Source: Candidatus Ruthia sp. Plio_17_S18
Lineage (GTDB): Bacteria; Pseudomonadota; Gammaproteobacteria; PS1; Pseudothioglobaceae
Direction of reading: 5' to 3'
Assembly (NCBI GenBank): GCA_021730105.1
Contig: CP072538.1
Location: 496,001-560,000 of the forward strand
Length of the DNA: 64,000 bases
The notes under the pieces were generated by a model. It worked only from the letters and a program-made list of their open reading frames with translations, was not told the origin of the DNA and ran no database searches. Made by a program: the position numbers and the translations under genes. Shown here piece after piece: positions 8,720-19,393 of this stretch (the stretch's first letter is position 1; each line of letters begins with the position of its first letter).

Positions 8720-10813
8720 TTACTTTTCTAATAACGTTTTACGAGATAATTTAATACGACCTCTGTCTAAACCTAAGACTTTAACGTCAATTTCATCACC
8801 TTCTTTGAGGTGATTTTCTACTTTCTCAACACGTTCATGGGCAATTTCAGAGATATGTAGCAATCCATCTTGGTTAGGCATAATGTTAATAAAAGCTCCA
8901 AACTCAACAATTTTAACAACCTTGCCTGTGTAAACTTTGCCTACCTCAGGTGTAGCAGTCACATCTTTCACCATTTGCATGGCTGTATCAAAAGCTTTTT
9001 GATCGTTGGCAAAAATGTTAACATTGCCATTGTCATCCACATCAACACTAGCACCAGAAGTTGAAATAATGCCCTTAATGGTTTCTCCACCTTTGCCGAT
9101 TAAATCACGAATCTTATCAATTTGAATTTTAATAACGGCAGTTTTAGGTGCATTTTTATTTGACGTATTAGGCTCGCAAATAACTTGATTCATTTGCCCT
9201 AAGATATTCAATCTTGCTTCTTTGGCTTGCTTTAAAGCAATCTCCATAATTTCACGAGTAATGCCTTGAGTTTTAATGTCCATTTGTAATGCATTGACAC
9301 CGCGTGATGTGCCTGCTACTTTAAAGTCCATATCACCTAAGTGATCCTCGTCGCCTAAAATGTCAGTCAATACGGTAAATCTATCATCTTCTTTGACCAA
9401 ACCCATAGCAATACCAGCAACTGGTGCTTTGATTGGCACACCTGCATCCATTAATGATAGTGATGAACCACAAACGCTGGCCATAGAGCTAGAGCCATTA
9501 GATTCAGTAATTTCTGATACCACACGAACTGTGTATGGGAACTCCTCAATTGAAGGTAAACAAGCAGCAATACCACGGCGTGCTAAACGACCATGGCCAA
9601 TTTCACGACGTTTGGTGGTGCCTACACGACCAGTTTCACCCACGCAGTATGGTGGAAAGTTGTAATGCAATAAGAAGTAATCATTTTGACGTTCAGAAGA
9701 TTCTAGTTTTTCAATTAACTGCGATTCACGTTTAGAGCCTAGTGTAGTTACTACCAAGGCTTGTGTTTCACCACGAGTAAACAAAGCAGAACCATGTGTA
9801 TTTTCTAAAACGCCTGTTTCGATTTTTAACTCGCGAACGGTTTTATTATCACGACCATCAATACGTGGGTCGTTATTTAAGATGCGCTCACGTACAGTTG
9901 ATTTCTCAACCTGCTTAAAGTATTGGCCAACCTCCTCAATAGAATTTCCATTCTCATCTTCATTTGCCAATGCTTCAATTGCAGCTGCTTTAATTTCACC
10001 AACTTTGGCATAACGGTCAAGTTTTTCTTTAATTTGGTAGGCTTCGTTAATCTGATCACCAAATTGTGATTTGATGTCGCTTAATAAGACTTCGTTAGTA
10101 ATAGGCGCTTCCCAGTCCCATTTTTGCACACCAACTTGTGCGACGAATTCAGCAATATTGGTAATAGCAACTTGGTATTGTTCATGTGCATACATAACTG
10201 CACCTATCATGATCTCTTCAGCAAGTTCATTGGCTTCTGATTCAACCATTAGTACCGCCTCATCAGTTCCTGCAACCACCATGTCCAAATCTGAATCATC
10301 CAGTTCAGTATAAGTTGGGTTAAGGGTGTATTCACCATTAGAATAGCCAACACGAGCACCACCAATTGGTCCGCTAAATGGCACACCTGAAATGCTTAAT
10401 GCAGCAGACACACCTAACATTGAAATAATATCTGGATTAACCTCGGAGTTTGCAGAAATAACTGTAATAAGCACCTGCACTTCGTTCATGAAGACATTTG
10501 GAAATAAGGGGCGAATAGGGCGGTCAATCAGTCTAGAAGTTAGCGTTTCTTTCTCACTAGGTCTTGTTTCACGCTTTAGGAAACCGCCAGGAATTTTACC
10601 AACTGCGTAGGTTTTTTCAACATAATCAACAGACAGAGGAAAAAAATCTTGCCCAGGACGCATTTCTTTAGAACCAACAACGGTTACCAATACTTGAGTG
10701 TCATCCATGCTTGCCAATACTGCACCATGTGCTTGTCTGGCAATACGACCCGTTTCTAATGTGATTGTGTGCTTGCCCATGACAAAGCTTTTTGTTTTGA
10801 TATTCATATCCAT
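8720..10813 (-). CDS. pnp: Polynucleotide phosphorylase
   Basis: 3'-5' phosphorolytic exoribonuclease of the degradosome. The start is ATG 10811-10813 ([10 protein letters not shown]), because a perfect GGAGG at 10819-10823 lies five bases upstream; an in-frame TTG at 10825 overlaps that box and is unlikely. Two RNase PH domains flank the helical region. The C-terminus has a KH domain ([15 protein letters not shown]) and an S1 domain ([27 protein letters not shown]). Total length is 697 residues, which is normal. rpsO, the usual upstream neighbour, is absent; the gene is divergent from the nap relic. Confidence 0.96.
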   Translation of the reverse strand: MDMNIKTKSFVMGKHTITLETGRIARQAHGAVLASMDDTQVLVTVVGSKEMRPGQDFFPLSVDYVEKTYAVGKIPGGFLKRETRPSEKETLTSRLIDRPIRPLFPNVFMNEVQVLITVISANSEVNPDIISMLGVSAALSISGVPFSGPIGGARVGYSNGEYTLNPTYTELDDSDLDMVVAGTDEAVLMVESEANELAEEIMIGAVMYAHEQYQVAITNIAEFVAQVGVQKWDWEAPITNEVLLSDIKSQFGDQINEAYQIKEKLDRYAKVGEIKAAAIEALANEDENGNSIEEVGQYFKQVEKSTVRERILNNDPRIDGRDNKTVRELKIETGVLENTHGSALFTRGETQALVVTTLGSKRESQLIEKLESSERQNDYFLLHYNFPPYCVGETGRVGTTKRREIGHGRLARRGIAACLPSIEEFPYTVRVVSEITESNGSSSMASVCGSSLSLMDAGVPIKAPVAGIAMGLVKEDDRFTVLTDILGDEDHLGDMDFKVAGTSRGVNALQMDIKTQGITREIMEIALKQAKEARLNILGQMNQVICEPNTSNKNAPKTAVIKIQIDKIRDLIGKGGETIKGIISTSGASVDVDDNGNVNIFANDQKAFDTAMQMVKDVTATPEVGKVYTGKVVKIVEFGAFINIMPNQDGLLHISEIAHERVEKVENHLKEGDEIDVKVLGLDRGRIKLSRKTLLEK

Positions 10814-11084
10814 GAAAACCTCCAAAGAAAAGTTAAAAAGAAGTTTATGATTTGAACCTAATAAGCTTTATTTGAAATATATTCTAAGTACTACAATAAG
10901 GATTTTTTCTTTTTGCCTACTAATGAACATATTTTAGATAAAACTTAAACTTAGATTAAACCATAAAACGAGGCTATTATACCCACTACAAAATGTGACA
11001 CAATTTAATATTAGGCTATTTACTAGTGTTTTTGATTGTTTTTTATATAATTAGAACTTGAATTTTCTCTTAAAGATGGTGTGA

Positions 11085-11265
11085 ATGAAAGAAAAAAACA
11101 ATATTGATATTTGCGGGGTGTTGGTGCAAGTGCTTAAAAATCAAACAAAGCAGGTGGAAAATACACTTAATGCTATGGCTGGTGTTGAAGTTCATGGTTT
11201 GTCTGAGGATAGTTGTTTCTACTGCGTTGGTTTATCAGCATTCAGAGCTACTTTAGGCATTAGTA
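11085..11265 (+). pseudogene. napD: Truncated periplasmic nitrate reductase chaperone NapD
   Basis: The first 45 codons read ICGVLVQVLKNQTKQVENTL, then NAMAGVEVHGLSED. This is the NapD core, which binds the Tat signal of NapA. After residue 45 the similarity stops and the frame runs on into the napG start. Intact NapD proteins are about 85-95 residues. NapA, which NapD serves and which normally follows it, is missing altogether, so the fragment has no visible client. Confidence 0.82.
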
Positions 11266-12014
11266 ATGACCTTTTCACGAAGGCAGTTTTTATTAAATTC
11301 AGCTCGCGTAGCAACCAGTAATGCACTCATTGCGACAGGCTTGGTTAACTATTCTCGTTATTTTTATTCTCTGCCAGCAACGACCATACGTCCGCCTGGT
11401 GCTTTGACTGAGGATGAATTTAATACAACTTGCATTCGCTGTGGTTTATGCGTGAATGACTGTCCTTATCCCACGCTAAATTTGGCAACATTAAAAGACA
11501 ATGTTACTTTGGGTACGCTTTTTTTTATTGCTAGAAAAGCCGCTTGTGAAATGTGTGATGACATTCCTTGTGTGGTTGCTTGTCCAACAGGTGCATTAAG
11601 TAAGCAATTAACCAATATTAATGCTGCTCAAAATGGAATTGGCTAGAATTGTGGACACTCAAGGTTGTATTGTTTATCAAGGCTTACGTTGTGAGGTGTG
11701 TTTTAATGTTTGTCCGGCCCAATTACCATTGAGATGAAGCACAATGAACGTAGTGGTAAACATGTATTATTTATTCCAATGGTACATTATGACAGCTGTA
11801 CAGGCTGTGGCAAGTATAAACAAGCTTGTATTATGGAAGAGCTGTTATTAAACTTGCAATGGGAAAACGCAAAGAACATTATAAATTGGGCTGGGAAGAG
11901 AAGAAAAAATCAGGAAACTTCCTAGTTAAGCAAGACATTAAGCATCAATACAACCTGCCTAAGGGCAAGGACTATGATTACAACTGCAAAGGCTTATTGG
12001 ATATTGATGATTAA
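11266..12014 (+). pseudogene. napG: Frameshifted ferredoxin-type quinol dehydrogenase subunit NapG
   Basis: Starts with a twin-arginine type signal (MTFSRRQFLLNSARV). Ferredoxin motifs follow: CIRCGLCVNDCP and CEMCDDIPCVVACPTGAL. The frame breaks near 11635. The next piece, ARIVDTQGCIVYQGLRCEVC, continues in another frame to about 11735. Then comes GPITIEMKHNERSGKHVLFI with CTGCGKYKQAC, and finally LAMGKRKEHYKLGWEEKKKS. The pieces are in the right order and together span nearly the full NapG length, but at least three frame changes rule out a functional iron-sulfur protein. Confidence 0.85.
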
Positions 12015-12090
12015 GCGCATTTTTAAAAAAGCATGAAAAAGCCCAATAATGGTGCAGATGGTAAACAACATGGTGTAAGGTCAAAAGAGA

Positions 12091-12340
12091 ATGGGTACTG
12101 ATCTTACAAAAATGGCAAAAGATATGGGGGTTATGACTCACTCTATGGAGAGTATGGCGAAAGACATACATGGATTAGGTAAGCATATTTATGCGATGAA
12201 CAGCAATATTAAAAATATGAATCAGTCTATGGAAAATATGAACCAAAGTATTAATACTATGAACAACTCTATGTAGGGCATGCGATATGATATTAATAAA
12301 TTTACCAAACCTGAAAATATAATGATGCTCTGGTTGCGCT
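12091..12340 (+). pseudogene. Methionine-rich heptad-repeat protein with internal stop
   Basis: Sixty-one codons with Met at regular spacing (MTHSMESMAKDIHGLGKHIY, then MNSNIKNMNQSMENMNQSIN) form a likely amphipathic helix or coiled coil. In the same frame, past the TAG at 12274, the reading continues GMRYDINKFTKPENIMMLWL, which looks like the rest of the same protein. The upstream frame also has Met-rich codons before a stop. I do not know the function. Its place between nap and hao genes suggests an accessory protein of that periplasmic pathway, which is inference. Confidence 0.5.
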
Positions 12341-12390
12341 AGTTTTTATATGATTTACCCCATCAAAGGCTAAAAATAAGGAGTAATATC

Positions 12391-13514
12391 ATGAAGAGAA
12401 TCATTAGGGGTTTAATTCTTCTTTTTTCTTTGACATTATTAAGTGGTTTGGAGCTTTCATCAGTATCTAAACCGACAGAAACAATGTACAACTTGTCATA
12501 AAAAGAACAACAACGGCATTGTTCAGCAAATGGGGCGACAGTAAGAATCATCGTGCCAATGTAGGCTGTTATGAATGTCATGCAACAGATTCCTATGCTT
12601 GTTAGATAATTTATTGGCTGAAGTGGTTGAAGGTAATAGTCATTTTTTCACTGAAGCATTTCCAGAGGGCAACTCTACTGCTGCTGTAAATGGCTGTTGG
12701 TAGTGTAATGGCTCTCAAGTTAAAGTGTTAAGGATGGTTCACTAGACCCTGCAACATGGCCTAATACAGGTAGTGGTAATTGTCATATGGGACATGATCA
12801 TCATTTACAGCATGGCATTCAATATACCTCTCAAAAAGGGCAGCTAGGCATGGATAAGTCTAAGTGGATTCCTGGTGAGGATTACTTTGTTCAACTTGTC
12901 ATATGGGTACAATAAAAGACCAAGATGTAACGCACAATGTTGGATTGCGTATTTCTTGGAATAACCGTCCACCAGTATCTATTCGTCCTGAGGTATCTGG
13001 ATAAGAAAATGGGCCTAGTAAGTCAAAATATTGATTGGAAAATTCGTAGAGATAACATGCAAGATGTTTGCTCTGCTTGCAACTCAGATGGATATATTGA
13101 AAATTTCTATACTCAATATGATGGACTGATTGAGCTGTATAACGATAAGTTTGCCAAGTCTGGTCTTGCGTTGATGAAAACTGCCAAGACTTTAATGCAG
13201 CCTGTTAAGTTTAGCAACAAGATTGACTTTATTTGGTTTGAATGGTGGCATCATGAAGGTCGTCGTGCTCGCCATGGCGCTTCAATGATGGGTCCTGATA
13301 TTACCCATTGGCACGGTACTTATGAAATTGCTAGGAATTTCTATACACATCTTATTACAGAGTTAGAGCATCTGATTGAGATTGGCTTTTTTGCCAGTAA
13401 TTGGTTAGAAATTATAGCTCATAGATTGCGCCAAAATAAATCACCTTTGCAGTACTTTTGGCTAAACAAGCAAAAGAAAACTTAGCAAGAAAGCTTGATG
13501 ATTATTTATGGTAA
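12391..13514 (+). pseudogene. hao: Broken octaheme hydroxylamine-oxidoreductase-like cytochrome
   Basis: A signal peptide (MKRIIRGLILLFSLTLLSGL) is followed by frame-scattered heme-binding remnants: a CHAT motif near 12580, GNCHMGHDHHLQHGIQYTSQ near 12780 and a CHMG near 12900. A long readable C-terminal part follows (DVCSACNSDGYIENFYTQYD, then FEWWHHEGRRARHGASMMGP, THWHGTYEIARNFY). This matches the HAO family core. In a last shifted frame it ends [17 protein letters not shown] at 13514. About 375 codons remain of about 500, with several frameshifts. HAO homologues oxidise hydroxylamine, or run in reverse in nitrite ammonification. Confidence 0.82.
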
Positions 13515-14962
13515 TTTGGCGCTTCTTTGGTAATGGACACATCATGAACATGGGATTCAACCATACCTGCGGAGGTTACTTGTACAAATTGTGCATTTGT
13601 TCGCATTTTTTCTAATGTATCACAACCAGTGTAGCCCATAGAAGACCTAACGCCACCAACCATTTGGTGGATGATAGAGCGCATAGAGCCTTTAAATGGA
13701 ACGCGACCTTCAACGCCTTCTGGTACTAATTTGTCAACCTTAGAGTTTGATTGGAAATAGCGATCAGATGAGCCATGTGCTTGGTTCATCGCAGCTAATG
13801 AGCCCATGCCGCGATAGGATTTGTAAGCACGACCTTGATAAAGTTCGACCTCACCTGGAGATTCTTCAGTGCCCGCTAGCATTGAGCCTAGCATAACGCA
13901 GTATGCGCCAGCAGCGAATGCTTTGGCAATGTCGCCAGAATAGCGAATGCCACCATCGGCAATAATTGGTACGCCCGTGCCTTTGAGTGCATTTGCCACG
14001 TCTGAAATGGCACTGATTTGTGGCACACCTACGCCAGCAACAATGCGAGTGGTGCAAATACTACCTGGGCCAATCCCCACTTTTACACAGTCTGCACCTG
14101 ATTTGACTAAATCTAGTGCTGCTGCACCTGTGGCTATATTGCCAGCAATAATAGCTAAGTTTGGGTGTTTGCTTTTGGTTTTTGCAACTCTGTCAATTAC
14201 GCCTTGAGAGTGCCCATGTGCAGTGTCAATCACAATAACGTCCACACCCGCCTCAACAAGTGCATCAATACGCTCGCTTGTGCCAATAGCAACACCAACA
14301 GCAGCACCTACACGCAAACGCTCTTCTGAGTCTTTGCAGGCATTGGGAAAGTCTGTTGATTTTTGAATGTCGCTGACATTAATCATGCCTTTAAGGTTGA
14401 AGGTATCATCGGTTATGACAACGCGCTCAATGCGATGTTTTTGTAATAACGACCTTACTCCGCTCATGTCTGTGCCTTCTTGAACGGTGATTAATTTGTT
14501 TTGTGGGGTCATGACGTTTTCAACCAATTCACCCAAACGGGTTTCGAACCTTACATCTCTACCTGTCACTAGACCGACAATAATATTACCCTCAAGCACA
14601 GGTAAGGCAGAAATGTTGTGCTGTTGTTGCATTTTAAAGACATCAGCAATGGTTGCTTTTGGTGAAATGGTGATTGGCTCTCTGATAATGCCTGATTCAA
14701 AACGTTTGACGCGACGCACCTCATTGACTTGCTCTGCCACTAACATGTTTTTATGAATAATACCCATACCACCTTCTTGAGCAATGGCAATGGCCAATTT
14801 GGCCTCGGTGACGGTGTCCATTGCTGCTGAAAGAATGGGTGTATTAAGGGTTATATTTTTAGTTAATTGCGTTGTTAAGCTCACTTCTGTTGGCATTGTT
14901 TTTGAGTGTGCGGGGACTAGCAATACATCATCAAATGTGTATGCGGTTTTTAGTAAATTCAT
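13502..14962 (-). CDS. guaB: Inosine-5'-monophosphate dehydrogenase
   Basis: Catalyses the NAD-dependent oxidation of IMP to XMP, the committed step to GMP. The 486 residues form a TIM barrel with two inserted CBS domains at about 90-205 ([37 protein letters not shown]). The active-site loop [15 protein letters not shown] carries the catalytic Cys, and the flap RGMGSLAAM is present. The start overlaps the stop of the upstream SH3 gene as TAATG, with GGAGG inside the last codons of that gene, so translation is probably coupled. guaA is not adjacent. The 3' end overlaps the hao relic by 13 bases. Confidence 0.96.
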   Translation of the reverse strand: MNLLKTAYTFDDVLLVPAHSKTMPTEVSLTTQLTKNITLNTPILSAAMDTVTEAKLAIAIAQEGGMGIIHKNMLVAEQVNEVRRVKRFESGIIREPITISPKATIADVFKMQQQHNISALPVLEGNIIVGLVTGRDVRFETRLGELVENVMTPQNKLITVQEGTDMSGVRSLLQKHRIERVVITDDTFNLKGMINVSDIQKSTDFPNACKDSEERLRVGAAVGVAIGTSERIDALVEAGVDVIVIDTAHGHSQGVIDRVAKTKSKHPNLAIIAGNIATGAAALDLVKSGADCVKVGIGPGSICTTRIVAGVGVPQISAISDVANALKGTGVPIIADGGIRYSGDIAKAFAAGAYCVMLGSMLAGTEESPGEVELYQGRAYKSYRGMGSLAAMNQAHGSSDRYFQSNSKVDKLVPEGVEGRVPFKGSMRSIIHQMVGGVRSSMGYTGCDTLEKMRTNAQFVQVTSAGMVESHVHDVSITKEAPNYHK

Positions 14963-15612
14963 TAATACCTCCTGCGGTTAACAAAGTTTGGAAAAATGAG
15001 ACCTATCATCATGCCAAAAAATAACACCAAGCCACCTGCAATGAACCAATTATGAGAACTGGACTCTTGCGTAGCGGTGCTGTTGCTTTCTAATAGTTGA
15101 ATCTCAGCTTTTAGTTGCAATACTTGCGTGGCAAGCCTTTCGTTAGAATGTTCAAGTTTTAGTGCATCTTTATAAATTTGTTCAATGTGTTGCTTTTCAG
15201 CTTGAGATTTGCTAATTTGCATAGAAAACCCGGCATTTTTATTTTTTAGTGTTTTAACTTGTTTTTCAAGTTCTGTGTTTCTTTTGCTTTGTTTGGTGGT
15301 TAGTAATTGGTTAGCATTGTAGATTTGTCTAAGTTTTTCTAGTTGCACTCTTGTGGGTGGATTGTTAGACAGGTATCTTGAAATGACCCAGCCTGTTGAG
15401 TTTTCATACTTAACTTGAGTCCAGCCATCTTCAGTGGCTTGTAGGATGGAGAGTTTTGAGCCAGAAGATAAAGAACGTACTATGTTGTTACCAAATGTTT
15501 TATCTTCGCGCATTGGAATGTCTACTTGATCAGTAATGTAGACAAATGACCTGGAGTTAGCAAGTGTGCCAAGTAGTATGAGTGTTAATAACGAATGTTT
15601 AGTTACATTCAT
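14962..15612 (-). CDS. SH3-domain signal-transduction-type membrane protein (YgiM-like)
   Basis: A 216-residue envelope protein. It has an N-terminal signal peptide, a bacterial SH3 domain at about 25-85 ([39 protein letters not shown]), a long coiled coil at about 90-175, and one C-terminal transmembrane helix ([20 protein letters not shown]) ending in NRRRY. This layout matches the TIGR04211/YgiM group, whose role is unclear but envelope-linked. Its start overlaps the valS stop as ATGA, and its end overlaps the guaB start, so valS, this gene and guaB form one operon. Confidence 0.85.
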   Translation of the reverse strand: MNVTKHSLLTLILLGTLANSRSFVYITDQVDIPMREDKTFGNNIVRSLSSGSKLSILQATEDGWTQVKYENSTGWVISRYLSNNPPTRVQLEKLRQIYNANQLLTTKQSKRNTELEKQVKTLKNKNAGFSMQISKSQAEKQHIEQIYKDALKLEHSNERLATQVLQLKAEIQLLESNSTATQESSSHNWFIAGGLVLFFGMMIGLIFPNFVNRRRY

Positions 15613-18356
15613 AAGCTGGATATTTTGTTAAGTTGATTGTTAAAACCATTAATAGCAGATAATGTCACAGCTAATCTTTCTTTTTCTACATTAATGATTG
15701 CTCCAGGCGCACCCTTTATAAAATTTTCATTGTTTAATTTACCCTCAAACTGAATTTTTTGCTTTTCTAATTTGTCAATTTCTTTATTAAGACGCGCTAT
15801 TTCTTGGTTTTTATCAATCAAGCCAGCCAATGGAATGAAAATTTTCATATCACCAACCAAGGCAGTGGCTGATTCTGGTGCTTGCTCGGTGGTGGTTAGT
15901 TTGTTAATATTTTCCATTTTTGCTAGTGAGCTAAGAATGCTTATATTATTTGCTAGATATTGCTCATCCGTAGAGTTAAAGTTTTGCACAAAACAAGGTA
16001 GTGGCTTTGAAGTCGGAATGTTCATTTCACCACGAATTTGACGAATGCCTAAAATAAAGGTTTGCAGCCATTTAATTTCTATCACGGCTTTGGTAGATAT
16101 TAAATTATTAATGACTTGCGGATAAGATTGAGTCATTAAACTGGTGTTATCACGGCTTGTAATGACATTACATTGCTCAAAGATTTCCTCGGTAATAAAT
16201 GGAATGATAGGGTGTAACAAAATCACTATTTCACTTAGCACTTTGATTAAAGTTGCTTGTGTGCCTGCTTTGGTCGTATCATCTTGTAATAATGTCTTAG
16301 ATAATTCAAGATACCAATCGCAATAGTCGTGCCAAACAAACTCATATAAGGTTTGGCTCATTAAATCAAGGCGATAATCAGATAGATGCTTTTCAACATT
16401 GATTTTAGTGTTTTGTAAACGAGATAAAATCCATTCGTCAGCGGTTGACAATTGTGCGTTAGTATCAATGGTTTCACATTCAAGTTTCATCAACACGAAG
16501 CGTGAAGCATTCCAAAGCTTGTTGCAAAAATTACGATAGCCTTCCACTCGTTTTAAATCAAACTTAATATCACTACCAAAAGAAGCCAAGGCAGCAAAAG
16601 TAAAGCGTAGTGCGTCAGTGCCAAAGGCGGGAATGCCATAAGCAAATTCTTTTTTAGTTTGTTTTTTAATTTTTTCTGCCATTTTGGACTGCATTAACCC
16701 TTGTGTGCGCTTTTTGAGTAGATCTTGCAAACTAATGCCATCAATTAAATCAATTGGGTCAAACACATTACCTTTGGATTTGGACATTTTTTGCCCCTGT
16801 CTGTCTTTGATTAAGCCAGTGATATAAATGTCTTTAAAAGGCACCTTGCCTGTAAATTTAAGCCCAAACATAATCATGCGAGCTACCCAAAAAAAGATAA
16901 TATCAAAGCCAGTGACCAACACATCGGTTGGGTAAAAACGCGATAAATCATGCGTTTTTTCAGGCCATCCTAGGGTTGAAAATGGCCATAAAGCTGAAGA
17001 AAACCAAGTATCAAGCACATCTTCATCTTGAGTGAGTGTTATCCCTTCCCCTGCTTGTTTTTGCGCTTGTTCCAGTGAATCTGCAACAAAGATATTGCCT
17101 TTGTCGTCATACCACGCAGGAATGCGATGCCCCCACCAAATTTGGCGAGAGATGCACCAATCTTGAATGTTGTCCATCCAGTTAAAATAAGTTTTGTTCC
17201 AGTTTTCAGGAATAAAACGAATGTCCCCATTTTTAACCGCATCAATGGCAGGCTGGGCTAATGGCTTGATTTTAACAAACCACTGGTCGGTTAAATAAGG
17301 CTCAATAATTGCGTTTGTTCTATCACCACGCGGTATCATTAATTTATGTTTATCGATTTTCTCTAGTAAATCCTGATTGTCTAAATCTTGAATGATTTGC
17401 TTGCGTGCTTTAAATCTATCCATACCTGTGTAAATGCTATCAACCACGTTGTTAATTTTAGCATCATCAGTTAGGATGTTAATAACCTTTAAATGATGGC
17501 GCAAACCCATTTCATAGTCATTAAAGTTATGAGCAGGGGTGACTTTAACGCAGCCTGTACCAAATGCCATATCGACATAATCGTCTGCAATGATTGGAAT
17601 TTTTCGATTGGTTAGGGGCAGATCAATGGTTTTACCAATCAGATGTGTATAACGCTTGTCATCAGGATGAACAGCAACGGCGCTATCACCTAGCATGGTT
17701 TCAGGGCGTGTGGTTGCAACAATCATCACCTCATTAGTATTGGTGATAGGATAACGCATGTGCCAAAGTGAGCCTTGTTCTTCGGTACTAATGACTTCAA
17801 GGTCAGATACGGCAGTGTGCAATACTGGATCCCAATTAACCAAGCGCTTGCCACGATAAATCAGCCCTTCTTCAAAGAGTTGTATGAATACTTTTTTAAC
17901 AGCATTAGACAAACCATCATCCATGGTAAATCGCTCTTTTTTCCAATCAACTGATGAGCCAAGTATGCGCATTTGTGAGGTGATTGTGCCACCAGATTGT
18001 GCCTTCCAATCCCAAATCTTATCAATAAATTTATCCCGACCAAGCTCATAGCGAGTTATGTCTTGTATTGCTAATTGACTCTCAACCACCATTTGTGTGG
18101 CAATACCTGCATGATCTGTACCTGGTTGCCAAAGGGTTTGCTCACCATTTGCACGATGATAACGTGTTAATATATCCATAATCGTATGCTGAAATGCATG
18201 CCCCATGTGTAGCGAGCCTGTAACATTTGGAGGCGGCAACATAATACAATAGGCATTTTTACTGGTGGTATTTGAATCAGATGAGAATAGGTTTTTATCT
18301 TCCCAAAGTGAGCGAAATTTTGCTTCAATTTGTTCAGGATTGTAAGTTTTTTCCAT
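15609..18356 (-). CDS. valS: Valyl-tRNA synthetase
   Basis: Class-I aminoacyl-tRNA synthetase of 915 residues. The ATP-binding HIGH motif appears as PPPNVTGSLHMGHAFQ near residue 38, and the KMSKSKGNVFDP motif is in place. The CP1 editing domain includes VATTRPETMLGDSAVAVHPD. The anticodon-binding domain and the C-terminal coiled coil (LNKEIDKLEKQKIQFEGKL) are present. It heads the minus-strand operon with the SH3 protein and guaB. Confidence 0.97.
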   Translation of the reverse strand: MEKTYNPEQIEAKFRSLWEDKNLFSSDSNTTSKNAYCIMLPPPNVTGSLHMGHAFQHTIMDILTRYHRANGEQTLWQPGTDHAGIATQMVVESQLAIQDITRYELGRDKFIDKIWDWKAQSGGTITSQMRILGSSVDWKKERFTMDDGLSNAVKKVFIQLFEEGLIYRGKRLVNWDPVLHTAVSDLEVISTEEQGSLWHMRYPITNTNEVMIVATTRPETMLGDSAVAVHPDDKRYTHLIGKTIDLPLTNRKIPIIADDYVDMAFGTGCVKVTPAHNFNDYEMGLRHHLKVINILTDDAKINNVVDSIYTGMDRFKARKQIIQDLDNQDLLEKIDKHKLMIPRGDRTNAIIEPYLTDQWFVKIKPLAQPAIDAVKNGDIRFIPENWNKTYFNWMDNIQDWCISRQIWWGHRIPAWYDDKGNIFVADSLEQAQKQAGEGITLTQDEDVLDTWFSSALWPFSTLGWPEKTHDLSRFYPTDVLVTGFDIIFFWVARMIMFGLKFTGKVPFKDIYITGLIKDRQGQKMSKSKGNVFDPIDLIDGISLQDLLKKRTQGLMQSKMAEKIKKQTKKEFAYGIPAFGTDALRFTFAALASFGSDIKFDLKRVEGYRNFCNKLWNASRFVLMKLECETIDTNAQLSTADEWILSRLQNTKINVEKHLSDYRLDLMSQTLYEFVWHDYCDWYLELSKTLLQDDTTKAGTQATLIKVLSEIVILLHPIIPFITEEIFEQCNVITSRDNTSLMTQSYPQVINNLISTKAVIEIKWLQTFILGIRQIRGEMNIPTSKPLPCFVQNFNSTDEQYLANNISILSSLAKMENINKLTTTEQAPESATALVGDMKIFIPLAGLIDKNQEIARLNKEIDKLEKQKIQFEGKLNNENFIKGAPGAIINVEKERLAVTLSAINGFNNQLNKISSL

Positions 18357-18410
18357 TAAAGTAGCGAGATGGATTAAACTTCGTCATTATACTATATCAT
18401 CCAAATTAAA

Positions 18411-18669
18411 TTGGTTAATAAAGCTTGGTTTGTATATTTACTTCATTGTGCCAACAACTCGCTTTCTCGCTTTATTGTGGTGTTAGCAATGATATTAGCA
18501 GATGTATAGACAACATAATGGTGAGATAAAAGGCGGGGCAAAATACACACGTGCCTATGCGCCTTGTGAGTTGGTTTACCAAGAAAAAGCAAACAATAAA
18601 AGCCAAGCGTTTAAGCGTGAGTACGAAATTAAGCAAATGAGTCATATTGATAAGCTCTTATTAATCTAA
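18411..18669 (+). pseudogene. Frameshifted GIY-YIG endonuclease-like gene (UPF0213 type)
   Basis: Pieces of one small GIY-YIG domain lie in order but in different frames. First is LVNKAWFVYLLHCANNSL (the GIY strand is here FVYLL). Then YCGVSNDIS carries the YIG-equivalent YCG. Last is QHNGEIKGGAKYTRAYAPCE, continuing LVYQEKANNKSQAFKREYEI and ending KLLLI. At least two indels separate them. Intact relatives (YhbQ/UPF0213) are 80-100 residues. The catalytic Arg region between the second and third pieces is scrambled. Confidence 0.8.
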
Positions 18670-18674
18670 AAACA

Positions 18675-18875
18675 ATGAAAAACTACTTACAAATCTCTTG
18701 TGAAGATCATAGTATTTATGAGTTAGCCATTATGCACTCACAACACATAGCGGTTTTTATTGGTAAGGCTATTCAAGTGATTAAATCAAAAAATATCATC
18801 ACCCAATCCACAGAAGAATTTTTAATTTTTTTAGATGAACAGGGCAGGCATGGGACAAGAATTACGGGTAGATAA
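18675..18875 (+). CDS. Possible hypothetical protein or relic, 66 aa
   Basis: Not recognised. It reads from an ATG five bases after the GIY-YIG relic: MKNYLQISCEDHSIYELAIM, then HIAVFIGKAIQVIKSKNIIT. The composition looks protein-like, but no ribosome-binding site is evident and the C-terminal residues (RHGTRITGR) look like read-through. It is bordered by decayed DNA on both sides. It is probably the front of another broken gene rather than an intact one. Confidence 0.3.
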   Translation: MKNYLQISCEDHSIYELAIMHSQHIAVFIGKAIQVIKSKNIITQSTEEFLIFLDEQGRHGTRITGR

Positions 18876-19393
18876 AATTATTATAAAAGAGTGATTTTAA
18901 GAACAAGGTTACGATGCGGGTCTATTGTTTTGAAATAAGAAATAATTAAAATCTTGCGTATTGCCATTTGGGCTAGGGTGCATTTCAGAGGTGGTTTTTA
19001 TTAATTTAAAGTTGTTGCTTAATAATTGCGTGATTTTTTTACATCATATTGTACAATATTAAGCTCTGAGCACAACTTTGAACCACTGGATGAGAAAAGG
19101 TAAAATTGATTTTTAGAGTTAAACTATAGGGTATTTTCATGGTGAAAATGAACTTTTTTAACATGGTTTTGAAGTCACTCTTTCATGGTACTTAAAACAT
19201 TATTTGAAAGTTCTAATAATGATAAATTATAAAACCCAATCAAGTGAAATGGTTGACTGGGTTTGATACCAGCTCACTTGAGCATGTGCTTGATTTTGGT
19301 AAATATTATCCCAATGAGGGCGGTGTCTGTCATTGATTTAGTGATTTTATCATAGTGTGATGATAAGAATTTTACACACATATCAAAGACGCT
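18876..19393. other. Gene-free decayed stretch between GIY-YIG relic and recR
   Basis: About 520 bases without a supported gene. Short protein-like runs with stops appear on the plus strand, for example VKWLTGFDTSSLEHVLDFGK at 19244-19303, followed by YYPNEGGVCH and a stop at 19336. I cannot assign a family. An imperfect hairpin (AAACCCA at 19232-19238, TGGGTTT at 19258-19264) is present without a clean T run. The likeliest reading is an eroded gene or genes. Confidence 0.5.

Noticed and set aside
9360..9665. Open frame on the plus strand within pnp
   Set aside because: Shadow of pnp with no recognisable protein pattern or ribosome-binding site.
19232..19264. Hairpin as a terminator
   Set aside because: The stem has an internal mismatch and no T run follows on either strand.
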